This document shows positions 18,424 through 27,813 of a stretch of DNA of 64,000 bases, piece after piece (the stretch's first letter is position 1; every line of letters starts with the position of its first letter). The notes under the pieces are model-generated. The model was given only the letters and a program-made list of their open reading frames with translations, did not search any database and was not told the DNA's origin. Position numbers and translations under genes: made by a program. Origin of the DNA: Thalassospira sp. TSL5-1. Lineage in GTDB: Bacteria; Pseudomonadota; Alphaproteobacteria; Rhodospirillales; Thalassospiraceae. The DNA lies in contig NZ_KV880637.1 of assembly GCF_001907695.1 (NCBI RefSeq), forward strand, positions 1,488,001 to 1,552,000. The letters are read 5' to 3'.

Positions 18424-18714
18424 ATGTCGTCTTTGGATAAGGAAACAGTACGCAAGATCGCCTTTCTGTCACGTATCAACGTGTCCGAGGAAGGCCTGAG
18501 CGAACTGGCGGGAGATTTGACCCGTATCCTCGATTTTGTTGAGGAACTGCAAGAAGTTGATGTCGAGGGCTGTGACCCGCTGACGTCGGTTGCCGATCTG
18601 ACCCTGCCGCTGCGCAAGGACGAAGTCACCGATGGCAATATCCAGCAAAAGGTGCTTGCAAATGCACCGATGACCGATGCTGGCTGTTTTGTTGTGCCGA
18701 AGGTGGTTGAATAA
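18424..18714 (+). CDS. gatC: Asp-tRNA(Asn)/Glu-tRNA(Gln) amidotransferase subunit C
   Basis: Small stabilising subunit (96 residues) of the GatCAB amidotransferase that makes Gln-tRNA(Gln) and/or Asn-tRNA(Asn) from misacylated precursors. The protein starts with the family pattern of a helix, [14 protein letters not shown], and the [19 protein letters not shown] segment at about 32-50, ending with DEVTDGN and a short extended tail. The stop overlaps the gatA start by one base (TAATG), showing translational coupling. First gene of gatC-gatA-gatB. Confidence 0.95.
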   Translation: MSSLDKETVRKIAFLSRINVSEEGLSELAGDLTRILDFVEELQEVDVEGCDPLTSVADLTLPLRKDEVTDGNIQQKVLANAPMTDAGCFVVPKVVE

Positions 18715-20192
18715 TGACGGATCTGACAAAATTAACGCTTGCCGATGCCCGTGACGGGCTGGCAAAGGGCGACTTTACATCGGTTGAACTGACCGAAGCC
18801 CACATCAAGTCGATGGATGCCCATCGCAACCTGAATGCCTATATCACCGAAACGCCGGAAAAGGCTGTTGAAATGGCGAAGGCATCGGATGCCAAACGCG
18901 CCAAAGGTGACGCAGGCAAGATGGAAGGCCTGCCGATTGCGATTAAGGACCTGTTCTGCACCGAAGGTGTGCAGACCACGGCTGCCTCGCATATTCTTGA
19001 AGGTTTCAAGCCGGAATATGAATCCACCGTGACGACGAACCTGTTTAATAACGGGGCGGTCATGCTGGGTAAGGCCAACCTTGACGAATTTGCAATGGGC
19101 TCGTCCAATACCTCGTCCTATTATGGCAACGTGATCAATCCCTGGAAAACAGCGGATGGCAAGGATCTGGTACCGGGTGGGTCATCTGGCGGGTCGGCTG
19201 CGGCTGTCGCGGCGGGTATGGCGCTTGCGGCAACCGGTACTGATACCGGTGGTTCCATTCGCCAGCCGGCATCCTATTGCGGTATTGTGGGCCTAAAGCC
19301 GACTTATGGCCGTTGCTCGCGCTGGGGCATTGTGGCCTTTGCAAGCTCGCTGGATCAGGCCGGACCGATGACCAAAACCGTGCGTGATGCGGCCATCATG
19401 CTGGGCGCGATGGCCGGGCATGATGCCAAGGACAGCACATCGGCCCCGGTGGCGGTGCCTGACTTTGAGGCTGCTTTGACGGGTGACATTCGCGGTATGA
19501 AAATCGGTATTCCCAAAGAATACCGTGTTGATGGCATGCCCGAAGAAATCAACAAACTGTGGGAAAACGGTATTGCCATGCTGCGCGATGCCGGTGCCGA
19601 AGTTGTTGATGTTTCCCTGCCGCATACGAAATATGCGCTGGGCACCTATTATATTGTCGCCCCGGCAGAAGCATCGTCGAACCTGGCACGCTATGATGGC
19701 CTGCGGTATGGCCAGCGCGTGATGGAAGACGGCGACAGCCTGGACGACATGTATATGAAATCGCGTGCTGCGGGCTTTGGCAAGGAAGTCCAGCGCCGTA
19801 TCATGATCGGGACCTATGTTCTTTCGGCGGGTTACTATGATGCCTATTACAACAAGGCATTGAAGGTGCGCCGCCGCATTTATCAGGATTTCGAGAACGC
19901 ATTTGGCACCGTTGACGCCATATTGACGCCGACGGCACCGTCGGCTGCCTTTGCGATTGGCGAGAACGAGGATGATCCCGTCAAGATGTATCTCAATGAC
20001 GTGTTCACCGTTCCGGCCAGCCTTGCGGGTCTTCCAGGGCTGTCCGTGCCAACCGGTCTGTCGGCCGCTGGGTTGCCGCTGGGTTTGCAACTGATTGGTA
20101 AACCGTTTGATGAAGAAACTGTCCTGCGTGTTGGCGGTGTGCTGGAAAGTGCCGCTGCCTTCAATGCAAAACCGTTCGGGCAGGAGGGCTGA
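18714..20192 (+). CDS. gatA: Asp-tRNA(Asn)/Glu-tRNA(Gln) amidotransferase subunit A
   Basis: Glutaminase subunit of GatCAB, an amidase-signature enzyme that releases ammonia from Gln. The Ser-cisSer-Lys triad is visible: Lys78 in PIAIKDLF, Ser157 in PGGSSGGSA and Ser181 in DTGGSIRQP. At 492 residues it has normal length. It is preceded by gatC with a one-base overlap and followed by gatB after 3 bp. Confidence 0.97.
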   Translation: MTDLTKLTLADARDGLAKGDFTSVELTEAHIKSMDAHRNLNAYITETPEKAVEMAKASDAKRAKGDAGKMEGLPIAIKDLFCTEGVQTTAASHILEGFKPEYESTVTTNLFNNGAVMLGKANLDEFAMGSSNTSSYYGNVINPWKTADGKDLVPGGSSGGSAAAVAAGMALAATGTDTGGSIRQPASYCGIVGLKPTYGRCSRWGIVAFASSLDQAGPMTKTVRDAAIMLGAMAGHDAKDSTSAPVAVPDFEAALTGDIRGMKIGIPKEYRVDGMPEEINKLWENGIAMLRDAGAEVVDVSLPHTKYALGTYYIVAPAEASSNLARYDGLRYGQRVMEDGDSLDDMYMKSRAAGFGKEVQRRIMIGTYVLSAGYYDAYYNKALKVRRRIYQDFENAFGTVDAILTPTAPSAAFAIGENEDDPVKMYLNDVFTVPASLAGLPGLSVPTGLSAAGLPLGLQLIGKPFDEETVLRVGGVLESAAAFNAKPFGQEG

Positions 20193-20195
20193 TCC

Positions 20196-21650
20196 ATGAC
20201 CTATATTCTTGAAGGTTCAACAGGTCCTTGGGAAATTGTTGTTGGTCTGGAAGTTCACTGCCAGGTCATTTCCAAATCAAAGCTGTTTTCGGGGGCGTCG
20301 GCCTCGTTCGGCAGTGATCCGAACACCAATGTCAGCCTGGTTGATGCGGCCATGCCCGGCATGCTGCCGGTGATCAATGCCGAATGTGTGCGCCAGGCGG
20401 TGAAAACCGGTTTGGGCCTGAAGGCAAAGATCAACAAGGAAAGCGTATTTTCGCGTAAAAACTATTTTTACGCCGATCTGCCGCAGGGCTATCAGATTTC
20501 GCAGTTTGATAAGCCGATTGTTGGCGAAGGCACGATCATTCTGGATATGCCTGATGGTTCGACCAAGGCCGTTGGCATTGAACGCCTGCATCTGGAACAG
20601 GATGCCGGTAAGTCGATGCACGACCAGGACCCGAAATATTCGCATATCGACCTGAACCGGTCGGGTGTGGCGCTGATGGAAATCGTGTCCAAGCCCGACA
20701 TCCGGTCGCCGGAAGAAGCTGGTGCCTATCTGACCAAGCTGCGCGCGATTGTGCGTTATCTTGGCACCTGTGATGGCAACATGAACGAAGGCTCGATGCG
20801 TTGCGATGCTAACGTTTCGGTCCGCAAGGCCGGTGCCGAATTTGGTACGCGCTGCGAAATCAAGAACGTCAATTCCATTCGTTTTGTGATGCAGGCGATC
20901 GAGATCGAAGCCATGCGCCAGATCGAAGTGATCGAAGGTGGCGGGGAGATTGCGCAGGAAACCCGCCTGTTTGACCCGAAGCTGGGTGAAACGCGCTCCA
21001 TGCGGTCCAAGGAAATGGCACATGACTATCGCTATTTCCCGGACCCGGACCTGTTGCCGTTGGTTTTTGATGACGCGTTTATTGCGGAAATCGAAAAAAC
21101 CCTGCCGGAACTGCCCGACGAAAAGAAAGCCCGTTTCATGCGTGAATATGGCCTGTCGGCCTATGATGCGGGTGTTCTGGTCGCCGACCAGGAAAAGGCC
21201 GAGTATTACGAAAAGGTCGCCAAGGGCCGTGATGGCAAGATGGCGGCAAACTGGGTGATCACCAACCTGTTTGGCGCGCTGAACAAGCTGGGCGTTGATG
21301 TTTCCGAAAGCCCGGTTTCGGCTGAAAATCTTGGCAAACTGATTGGCCTGATTGGCGATGACACCATTTCTGGCCGTATCGCCAAGGATGTGTTCGAGAT
21401 CATGATTGAGACCGGCGACGATCCTGAAAAGATCGTTGAAGAAAAAGGTCTGAAGCAGATCACCGATACTGGCGCGATTGAAGCCGCCATTGACGAAGTC
21501 ATTGCCGCCAACCCGGACAAGGTTGAAGAAATCCGTGCCGGTAAGGATCGTATGCTGGGCTGGTTTGTTGGCCAGGTCATGAAATCCACGGGGGGTAAAG
21601 CCAACCCGGGCATGGTCAACAAGATGCTGCGCGACAAGATCATGGGCTGA
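20196..21650 (+). CDS. gatB: Asp-tRNA(Asn)/Glu-tRNA(Gln) amidotransferase subunit B
   Basis: tRNA-binding and kinase/transamidase subunit of GatCAB, 484 residues. The N-terminal catalytic cradle begins GLEVHCQ and contains the [12 protein letters not shown] and HLEQDAGKS motifs; the C-terminal about 150 residues form the helical and YqeY-like tail that recognises tRNA, ending in [16 protein letters not shown]. Closes the operon; a terminator follows at 21677-21712. Confidence 0.97.
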   Translation: MTYILEGSTGPWEIVVGLEVHCQVISKSKLFSGASASFGSDPNTNVSLVDAAMPGMLPVINAECVRQAVKTGLGLKAKINKESVFSRKNYFYADLPQGYQISQFDKPIVGEGTIILDMPDGSTKAVGIERLHLEQDAGKSMHDQDPKYSHIDLNRSGVALMEIVSKPDIRSPEEAGAYLTKLRAIVRYLGTCDGNMNEGSMRCDANVSVRKAGAEFGTRCEIKNVNSIRFVMQAIEIEAMRQIEVIEGGGEIAQETRLFDPKLGETRSMRSKEMAHDYRYFPDPDLLPLVFDDAFIAEIEKTLPELPDEKKARFMREYGLSAYDAGVLVADQEKAEYYEKVAKGRDGKMAANWVITNLFGALNKLGVDVSESPVSAENLGKLIGLIGDDTISGRIAKDVFEIMIETGDDPEKIVEEKGLKQITDTGAIEAAIDEVIAANPDKVEEIRAGKDRMLGWFVGQVMKSTGGKANPGMVNKMLRDKIMG

Positions 21651-21676
21651 TTGCCTGATCCGTTCGATATTTGCTG

Positions 21677-21712
21677 CAAAAGCCGTCCTTCAATTTTGGA
21701 GGGCGGCTTTTG
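21677..21712. terminator. Bidirectional terminator after gatB
   Basis: Stem CAAAAGCCG (21677-21685) with CGGCTTTTG (21704-21712), extended inward by TCCTT/GGAGG with G-T wobbles. It separates gatB from the convergent FMN reductase gene (stop 21718). Confidence 0.8.
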
Positions 21713-21717
21713 TGTAT

Positions 21718-22278
21718 TCAGACGGCGTTTGCATCCTGTTTTTGCGTAATGGCTGCGGCCAGCATGGTTAAGGCCTTTAGCAACGGGGTGCGGGTGGTTT
21801 CATCGGCCAGAATATCGTCTGGCGAATAGTTTTTGCCATTCAGGGCAATTGTGACGCAGGCATCTTGCAGAATATTGGCATCCATCGTGCTGATGGTGTC
21901 AATTAATGCGGCTTGGGCGATGGTGGCGCGCCCCGATGCGTTTAATGCCACAACCGGCATCGACATGAATTCGCCACTGGCAACCGTCCAATCCAACGCA
22001 TTTTTGATTGCGCCTGTGACGCCGTGGGCATATTCCGGGCTGGCGACCAGTACACCAGCCGCGCGCCTTAGCTGTTTTTTAAAATTCAGCACGTTTTGCG
22101 CTTCATTACCTTCATCATCGGGGTTGAAGATGGGCAGGTCGCCCAATCCTTCAAACAGGGTGATGGCAAGGCCGGTTTCCGGGGCAAGTTTTTGGGCGGC
22201 TTGCAGAAGTGTCCGGTTGATCGAGGCTGCACGCAGGCTGCCGCAAATGGCCAGCACATCAAAATGTGATGAAGGCAT
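21718..22278 (-). CDS. NAD(P)H-dependent FMN reductase
   Basis: Flavodoxin-fold quinone/FMN reductase of the SsuE/ChrR type (186 residues). The phosphate-binding loop ICGSLRAASINRTL at about 9-22 and the SPEYAHGVTGAIKNALDW motif at about 78-95 are characteristic. The start is the ATG at 22278, preceded by AAGGAA; the open frame continues upstream to 22437 without homologous sequence. It lies downstream of the broken chemoreceptor gene on the same strand, 185 bp away. Confidence 0.9.
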   Translation of the reverse strand: MPSSHFDVLAICGSLRAASINRTLLQAAQKLAPETGLAITLFEGLGDLPIFNPDDEGNEAQNVLNFKKQLRRAAGVLVASPEYAHGVTGAIKNALDWTVASGEFMSMPVVALNASGRATIAQAALIDTISTMDANILQDACVTIALNGKNYSPDDILADETTRTPLLKALTMLAAAITQKQDANAV

Positions 22279-22387
22279 TTCATTCCTTTTTGTTGGCTTT
22301 TTAAGGCTGGATTGGTATTTGGGCGGGTATTCTATACTATGAAGAACCGGGCGGGTGGTGCAAATATCCGAGCAAAATTCCGACATG

Positions 22388-22434
22388 GCTTGCAGGGAAC
22401 CTGTTGCGGTAGGGCAGGTGTGCTCCCTGCAAGC
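22388..22434. other. Compound stem-loop between chemoreceptor and FMN reductase genes
   Basis: Outer arms GCTTGCAGGGA (22388-22398) and TCCCTGCAAGC (22424-22434) pair perfectly over 11 bp; an inner stem ACCTG/CAGGT (22399-22403 with 22415-22419) stacks on it, with a 4-base bulge on one side. No T-run follows on either strand, so a plain intrinsic terminator is unlikely. It could be a 3' stabilising or 5' leader structure. Confidence 0.5.
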
Positions 22435-22463
22435 CAATGTCTGTTAGCGGAGGATAAAGCGCG

Positions 22464-24197
22464 TTAACTGGCGCGGATTGTTTCGAGAAGTGTGGATACC
22501 TGTTGTTGCAGGCGGCTCGACATGTCACCCATTTCTTCCGAGGCACTCAATACCTTTTGTGATGCTTCCCTGGTTTCCAGGGCGTTACGTTCGACATCGA
22601 TAATACTTGAAGATACCTCCTCCGTGCCAGAGCTGGCTTCAGCGACCGAGCGCGAAATTTCGTCCGTGGCGGTATTTTGCTGATTAACCGACGTTGTGAC
22701 ATGACCGGTGGCTTCGTCGATCTTTTTTACGTTTTCTATAATGGCACTGACGGCGCTGACACTGTTGCGAATGGCGTCCTGAATGGCGGTGACACGTTTG
22801 TCAATTTCACCTGTTTTGTTCGCAGTTTCATTGGCGAGTTTTTTAACTTCATCGGCGACGACCGCAAACCCTTTGCCAGCTTCACCTGCGCGGGCAGCCT
22901 CGATTGTTGCATTGAGCGCCAGCAGATTGGTTTGTTCGGCAATATCCTTAATTGCACTTACAACTTCGCCAATATTGCTGGCCAAATTGTTAAGCTGGTT
23001 GACCGATGCGCTGGTGACTTCGGCATCTTTGGCGGCCTGTGAGGCGATATCGGCAACACAAGAAACCTGCCGGTTAATTTCGTCGGACGAGGACGTCAGT
23101 TGCTGTGCCGAGGTGGTTACGGTATGGACACTGGCATTGGCCCGAACAGCGGCGGTTGACACTTTTTGGGAAATCGCCAGGGTGTTTTCGGAAGCATGCG
23201 TCATTTGTTCGGCCATTGAGGACAGAGAAAGTGCCGAGTTGCCCAAAGACTGAATGACATCAGAAACCTGAGAATCGAAATCATCAGCCAGTTTGCGGGC
23301 TGCGATTTTCTTGTCTTCTTCGGCTTGTCGTTTCAGTTCTTCCTGTTGCCGTTGGAGGCGTTCTACTTCCTGGCCTTTGTTTTTGAAAACCAGAGTGGTT
23401 CGTGAGATTAACCCCAATTCGTCATTGGTTTGGTAATTGGGAACATCGATATTATAGTCCCCTTCAGCCATGTCGCCCATGACTTTGGAAATTCTGCGCA
23501 ATGGCTTTAATGCCAGCATAATCCACAAGCCCGAGGCAACGCCGACAACGATTGCGCCAATCAGCGTGATGAGGCCAATATTCGACGCACTGGTCAGAAT
23601 ATCGCGGATGATGTCGCCTTCGGCATTGTTTTTGTTCTCTTCATAATCGATGAATAGATTGATGGTTTTTAGCCATTCCGTAAAGGCGGGTTTTGCCTCT
23701 TTGAGCAGAATCGTGCGCGCCTGTTCGTTTTTGCCGTTTAGGCGCAGCTATATGACCTGCTGGATCAGCGGCAAGATGTGGGCGTTGATTTTTCCCATTT
23801 CAGATACAATGACGTGTTCTTGTGGGTCTCCTTCACCCTTGGTCATTGATTCTTCAAGAGGAACGGCGACTGAATTGTATTTTTTGCCCAATTCGGTAAT
23901 TTGTCGGACATAGATTTGCGCTTCGGTCAAATCCTGGGCCAGAACAACATCCCTTAATAAAATAGCGCGATCATGGACACTGCCGCGCGCATCAACAGCA
24001 TATTTCTGTTTGACCGCGTTGATGTCGTTGATATTTCCAAGGTGGAAGTCAACTTTTTGGGATTTAATAATATAGACGTATGTCATGAAGCACATTGCTA
24101 TTAAGACAAGAAAAAATCCGATTATAATGCGAAATCTTATTGGAATTATTTTGATTCCGTCGCTCGTATTATTTCTATTTTCGTTGAAAATTTTCAT
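22464..24197 (-). pseudogene. Methyl-accepting chemotaxis protein interrupted by one in-frame amber codon
   Basis: Read through, this is a complete 577-residue chemoreceptor: N-terminal membrane segment (about 22-43), a periplasmic four-helix-type sensor, a second membrane segment (about 208-228), HAMP (about 228-285) and an MCP signalling domain with the tip sequence [24 protein letters not shown] at 23748-23750 follows residue 149, and the same frame continues without any other stop into [15 protein letters not shown] and on through the second membrane segment. One C-to-T change in a CAG Gln codon would explain it. Either a recent nonsense mutation, a sequencing error, or suppressed amber. 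If expressed as is, only a membrane-tethered sensor stub is made; the signalling half could start internally. Confidence 0.88.
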
Positions 24198-24606
24198 ATG
24201 ATTTACCCATAACTTTTAAATTTTGAAGTATTGATTTTTTTTTGAAGTCTATCGATTCCGTAGATTTTTATTGTCTTGACTGTTGAGGATTATTTTTTCT
24301 CGTTGGGTAAGTGAAATAGATTTTTGCAATATTTTTTATTCAAATTTCCTATTAGACATTTTCGCGTTTATTTTCAATTGCATAGAGCTATCATGTGAGA
24401 AACATAACGTGTGTAAATCAACTTGCTGGACAGTACCCCGAAGCCTGGAGCGTTCCCTGTTTTGGCTCTCGGGTTGTGTGCAAACTTCAGAGCGAATTGC
24501 ATGACATTTGCGTCCGTAATTTTATTGCAATTGGATGTGAAGCAAACTGACGCGAAGCCGATTTGATGCGCCGATATGGACGCGCCAATGAGGGCGTTTT
24601 CCGATA
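24198..24606. other. AT-rich intergenic region, no supported gene
   Basis: About 400 bp, clearly richer in A+T than its surroundings, with T-runs near 24234-24244 and 24290-24297. It must carry the chemoreceptor promoter. A 73-codon open frame inside it lacks a ribosome site and protein-like composition. Confidence 0.5.
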
Positions 24607-25356
24607 TTACGGGCGATAGTCGCGCGGTGATGCGCCCAATATGCGTTTGAACATGCTGGTAAAGGCCGCCGGGTTGTCGTAACCCAGATCAATCGCAATG
24701 GTGGTCACGGCGTCGCCCGCCGCCAGCCGGGGCAGGGCGGCCAGTGTGCAGGCCTGTTGGCGCCATTCGACAAAACTAAGTCCGGTTTCACTGCGAAACA
24801 GGCGGGTGAAGCTGCGGCGGCTCATGCCCAGATCATGGCACCAGCGATCAATTGTGTCATGCGCGCTTGGTTCACGCATAAAGCTGTCGCAGCGCCGGGA
24901 CAAGGCGGGATGATCGGGCAATGGTAGCGAAAGCGGCACACCGGGCATGTTGCGAATTTCATGGTCAATCAATGCCATAAGCGCACCATCGCGCCCGTTT
25001 ATGTCATAATCGGCGGGAAGGGTGGCCGCTTCGGATAGCAGGCTGCGCATTAACGGCGAAATGCTGACAACCTGGCATTGGTCGGGCATGTTGCGGGCTG
25101 GGTCAGGTCTGAGATACAGGGTGCGCACCACAACCTTGCCGATCATACGGACTTCATGAACGATGCCCGCCGGGATCCACATGCCGCGTTGGGGTGGCAT
25201 CATCCAGACACCCTGGCCGGTGGACACAATCACCAGTCCCGTCATGCCATATAAAAGCTGGTCCCGGTCATGATGATGCGGGGCGATGATATCGCCATCC
25301 GCATAATTAACGCCAAGGCCAATGACAGGCCGGTCAACATCCGGGTATGACGACAT
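24607..25356 (-). CDS. AraC family transcriptional regulator with cupin sensor domain
   Basis: A 249-residue regulator. The N-terminal half is a cupin (APHHHDRDQLLYG at about 25-37, GMWIPAGIVHEVR at about 57-69), and the C-terminal about 100 residues hold two helix-turn-helix units (DLGMSRRSFTRLFRSETG, then AIDLGYDNPAAFTSMFKR). This architecture is common in regulators that sit divergently beside a drug or metabolite exporter. The start ATG at 25356 has AGGA upstream; a frame extending to 25473 has no ribosome site. It probably controls the divergent MFS gene at 25493; the 136 bp between them holds both promoters. Confidence 0.9.
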   Translation of the reverse strand: MSSYPDVDRPVIGLGVNYADGDIIAPHHHDRDQLLYGMTGLVIVSTGQGVWMMPPQRGMWIPAGIVHEVRMIGKVVVRTLYLRPDPARNMPDQCQVVSISPLMRSLLSEAATLPADYDINGRDGALMALIDHEIRNMPGVPLSLPLPDHPALSRRCDSFMREPSAHDTIDRWCHDLGMSRRSFTRLFRSETGLSFVEWRQQACTLAALPRLAAGDAVTTIAIDLGYDNPAAFTSMFKRILGASPRDYRP

Positions 25357-25492
25357 TCCTGATCCTGTGCTTTTGGCCCAATAGCGTAAGTGATTGACCC
25401 TATCGTGGTGGTGGGCCGGTGTCGAGGCTTTTAGAATGATGCCAGACACACCGGCAATTTCGCCAAACAGCAAGCATATACAGGGTCACTAC

Positions 25493-26695
25493 ATGAATAA
25501 TGCTGCCATTGCCCAACGACGAACCCCCAGGGCGGTTTTCCCGGTTTTGGGGGCCGCCAGTTTTTGTCATTTGCTTAATGACATGATTCAGTCGCTGTTT
25601 ACAGCGGCGTATCCGGTTTTCAAGGGCGGGTTTGACCTTGGCTATGCGCAGCTTGGTTTTCTGACGCTCACCTATCAAGTCACGGCATCGGTGTTGCAGC
25701 CGTTGGTCGGCAGCTATACGGACCGAAATCCAAAACCTTATTCCCTGTCATTTGGCATGGGGGTGTCGCTGTTGGGCTTGTTGGTTTTGGCCTATGCTAG
25801 CAATTTTGTCATGTTGTTATGCGGCAGTGCGCTTTTGGGGATGGGGTCGTCAATTTTTCATCCGGAATCCTCGCGTCTGGCACGTCTGGCATCGGGTGGG
25901 GCGCATGGTTTGGCGCAGTCGATTTTTCAGGTTGGCGGCAATGTCGGCTCGGCTATCGGGCCATTATTGGTGGCGTTTGTTGTTTTGCCAAATGGGCAAA
26001 AAAGCCTGGCCTGGTTTGCCGTGGTTGCTCTGGGCGGCATGGTGATTTTGGCCGGGTTGGGCAATTGGTACAAGTTGCAAGGACATGCCAAACCGCCCGC
26101 CCGCAAGGCTCATGATGTGAACCCCCATTTAAACCGTTCGCAGGTATCGCGTGCGCTAACCGTGCTGTTTTGCCTGATGCTGTCGAAATGGTTCTATCTG
26201 GCAAGTTTCACCAGCTATTATGTGTTTTACCTGATGGACCGTTTTACCCTGTCCGAAGGGCAATCGCAGATTTATCTGTTTGTCTTTTTGGCGGCCGTTG
26301 CGGCGGGAACCCTGATTGGCGGGCCGATTGGCGACCGGATGGGGCGTAAAAAGGTGATTTGGGTTTCTATTGCCGGAACTTTGCCTTTTGCGTTGTTTTT
26401 GCCTTATGTCGGGCTTGGCGTAACCATCATTCTAAGTGTGATTATCGGCTTTGTTATTTCATCGGCCTTTTCTGCCATTGTTGTCTATGCACAGGAACTG
26501 TTGCCGGGCCGGATTGGTATGATCTCCGGGCTGTTTTTTGGTCTGGCATTTGGTATGGGCGGGATAGCGGCGGCATTGCTGGGTGTGCTGGCCGATGCGA
26601 CCAGCATCTATTTTGTCTATCAGATTTGCGCCTTTTTCCCGGCCATTGGCTTTTTAGCGGCGTTGCTGCCGGATATTGAACGTGAAACCGCGTAA
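25493..26695 (+). CDS. MFS exporter, fosmidomycin-resistance (Fsr) type
   Basis: Major facilitator superfamily protein of 400 residues with 12 predicted membrane segments. The N-terminal pattern HLLNDMIQSLFTAAYPVFK, the motif A-like DRNPKPYSLSFGM and FHPESSR are typical of the Fsr subgroup, which exports fosmidomycin and similar compounds. The natural substrate is unknown. The ATG at 25493 is chosen; upstream in-frame codons back to 25394 would run into the AraC start region. Controlled, by position, by the divergent AraC regulator. Confidence 0.85.
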   Translation: MNNAAIAQRRTPRAVFPVLGAASFCHLLNDMIQSLFTAAYPVFKGGFDLGYAQLGFLTLTYQVTASVLQPLVGSYTDRNPKPYSLSFGMGVSLLGLLVLAYASNFVMLLCGSALLGMGSSIFHPESSRLARLASGGAHGLAQSIFQVGGNVGSAIGPLLVAFVVLPNGQKSLAWFAVVALGGMVILAGLGNWYKLQGHAKPPARKAHDVNPHLNRSQVSRALTVLFCLMLSKWFYLASFTSYYVFYLMDRFTLSEGQSQIYLFVFLAAVAAGTLIGGPIGDRMGRKKVIWVSIAGTLPFALFLPYVGLGVTIILSVIIGFVISSAFSAIVVYAQELLPGRIGMISGLFFGLAFGMGGIAAALLGVLADATSIYFVYQICAFFPAIGFLAALLPDIERETA

Positions 26696-26715
26696 TTTGA
26701 TGCGGCAGAGATAAT

Positions 26716-26747
26716 AAAGGCCGCCCGACATTTGCCAGGCGGCCTTT
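26716..26747. terminator. Bidirectional terminator between MFS and CopZ-like genes
   Basis: Stem AAAGGCCGCC (26716-26725) with GGCGGCCTTT (26738-26747), 12-base loop, T-rich on the 3' side of the minus strand (TTTATTAT) and TTT on the plus strand. Confidence 0.82.
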
Positions 26748-26768
26748 GTGTTTGGATCGCGGTGCTGA

Positions 26769-26969
26769 TTAACCAACCTGTTGGGCGGGGTAGCCTGCTT
26801 CATCCAGGGCGGCAATAACAGCCGCACTGTCAGGATTACCCGAAACAGTGACAAGGCCACCCGCAAGGTCGACTTCGACCTTTTCGACATCATTTACGCT
26901 GCTGGCGGCCTCGGTGACAGCTTTGACACAGTGGCCGCAGCTCATTTCTTCGACTTTAAGTTTCAGCAT
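26769..26969 (-). CDS. CopZ-like heavy-metal-associated (HMA) copper chaperone
   Basis: A 66-residue cytosolic metallochaperone of the HMA fold. The copper site MSCGHC is at residues 9-14 (Cys11, Cys14), followed by the usual GxVxVSGNPD strand and ALDEAGYPA at the end. The start is the ATG at 26969 with GGAGAA upstream; longer frames would run through the promoter. A perfect CueR-type operator at 27006-27026 lies about 37 bp upstream, so it is very likely induced by Cu(I). No CueR or CopA gene is in the window. Confidence 0.93.
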   Translation of the reverse strand: MLKLKVEEMSCGHCVKAVTEAASSVNDVEKVEVDLAGGLVTVSGNPDSAAVIAALDEAGYPAQQVG

Positions 26970-27005
26970 GGCAATTCTCCATCCGTTTGACCGGCGGTAG
27001 TGTGC

Positions 27006-27026
27006 ACCTTCCAGTAGATGGAAGGT
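27006..27026 (-). promoter_or_regulatory. CueR (MerR-family) operator within a long-spacer promoter
   Basis: Perfect dyad ACCTTCCA-N5-TGGAAGGT. On the minus strand it follows TTGACC (plus-strand 27024-27029) as a -35 and a CACACT-like -10 lies 19 bp further, the long spacer typical of MerR-family promoters. The dyad agrees with known CueR boxes at copA-type promoters. Drives the CopZ-like gene. Confidence 0.85.
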
Positions 27027-27036
27027 CAAGCCATTT

Positions 27037-27717
27037 TCAGGATGCCAGCAGTTTCATGGTGGCGTCCGCCGCCAGTTCGCTTGACGCCGGGTTTTGCCCG
27101 GTAACAAGTTTGCCGTCGGTCACGGCAAACGGGGCCCAGTTGGCGCCTTTTTTGTAGTTGCCACCGGCCTTTTTAAATTCCTGTTCGATGGATAACGGCA
27201 CAACTTCTTCAAGGCCGACGGCCTTTTCTTCTTCATCGGTAAAGCCGGTTACTTCCTTGCCTTTGACCAGTGGTTCACCATTGGTGGTTTTGACATTAAC
27301 CAAGGCGGCCGGGCCATGACATACGGCACCAACCGGTTTGTCCTGGGCAACAAAGGCCTCGATCAGGGCAATGGAATCAGCGTCAGTTGCCAGGTCCCAT
27401 AACGGGCCATGACCACCGGGGAAGAAAAGGGCATCAAAATCATCGGCCTTCAGGCCCTGAAGTTTCACCGTTGAGGCAAAGGCCTGTTGCGCGGCTTTGT
27501 CCCCTTCAAAGCGTTTGGTGGCTTCGGTCAGGGCATCGTCGGCTTCGCTATTGGGGTCAATCGGCGGCTGTCCCCCTTTGGGCGATGCCAGTGTGACGGT
27601 CGCGCCACCATCAAGAAAGCGATAGTAGGGGGCGGCGAATTCTTCGAGCCAGATACCGGTTTTATGGCCGGTATTTCCCATTTCATCGTGCGACGTCATG
27701 ATCATTAAAATGCGCAT
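27037..27717 (-). CDS. Type 1 glutamine amidotransferase-like (DJ-1/PfpI) protein
   Basis: A 226-residue protein of the DJ-1/PfpI superfamily, closest in pattern to the Hsp31-like group. The nucleophile elbow is AVCHGPAAL with the conserved Cys, preceded by FFPGGHGPLWDLA, which supplies the acid and backbone groups. Relatives act as chaperones, glyoxalases or deglycases; which applies here is unclear. The ATG at 27717 has AAGGAG upstream; a frame to 27774 is longer but unsupported. It ends 11 bp before the copper operator of the following gene, and is probably transcribed separately. Confidence 0.87.
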   Translation of the reverse strand: MRILMIMTSHDEMGNTGHKTGIWLEEFAAPYYRFLDGGATVTLASPKGGQPPIDPNSEADDALTEATKRFEGDKAAQQAFASTVKLQGLKADDFDALFFPGGHGPLWDLATDADSIALIEAFVAQDKPVGAVCHGPAALVNVKTTNGEPLVKGKEVTGFTDEEEKAVGLEEVVPLSIEQEFKKAGGNYKKGANWAPFAVTDGKLVTGQNPASSELAADATMKLLAS

Positions 27718-27813
27718 AGCCGTGTAAACTCCTTGGCATAATTTGTGACCGATACATAAGGAGGATGTTTGCAATGCGCCAGTGCGGACAATGTCGGGAA
27801 GTTCAAAGCCTGT

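Noticed and set aside
24283-24504. 73-codon frame in the AT-rich gap
   Set aside because: Follows base composition only; Phe/Ile-rich by virtue of T-runs, no ribosome site.
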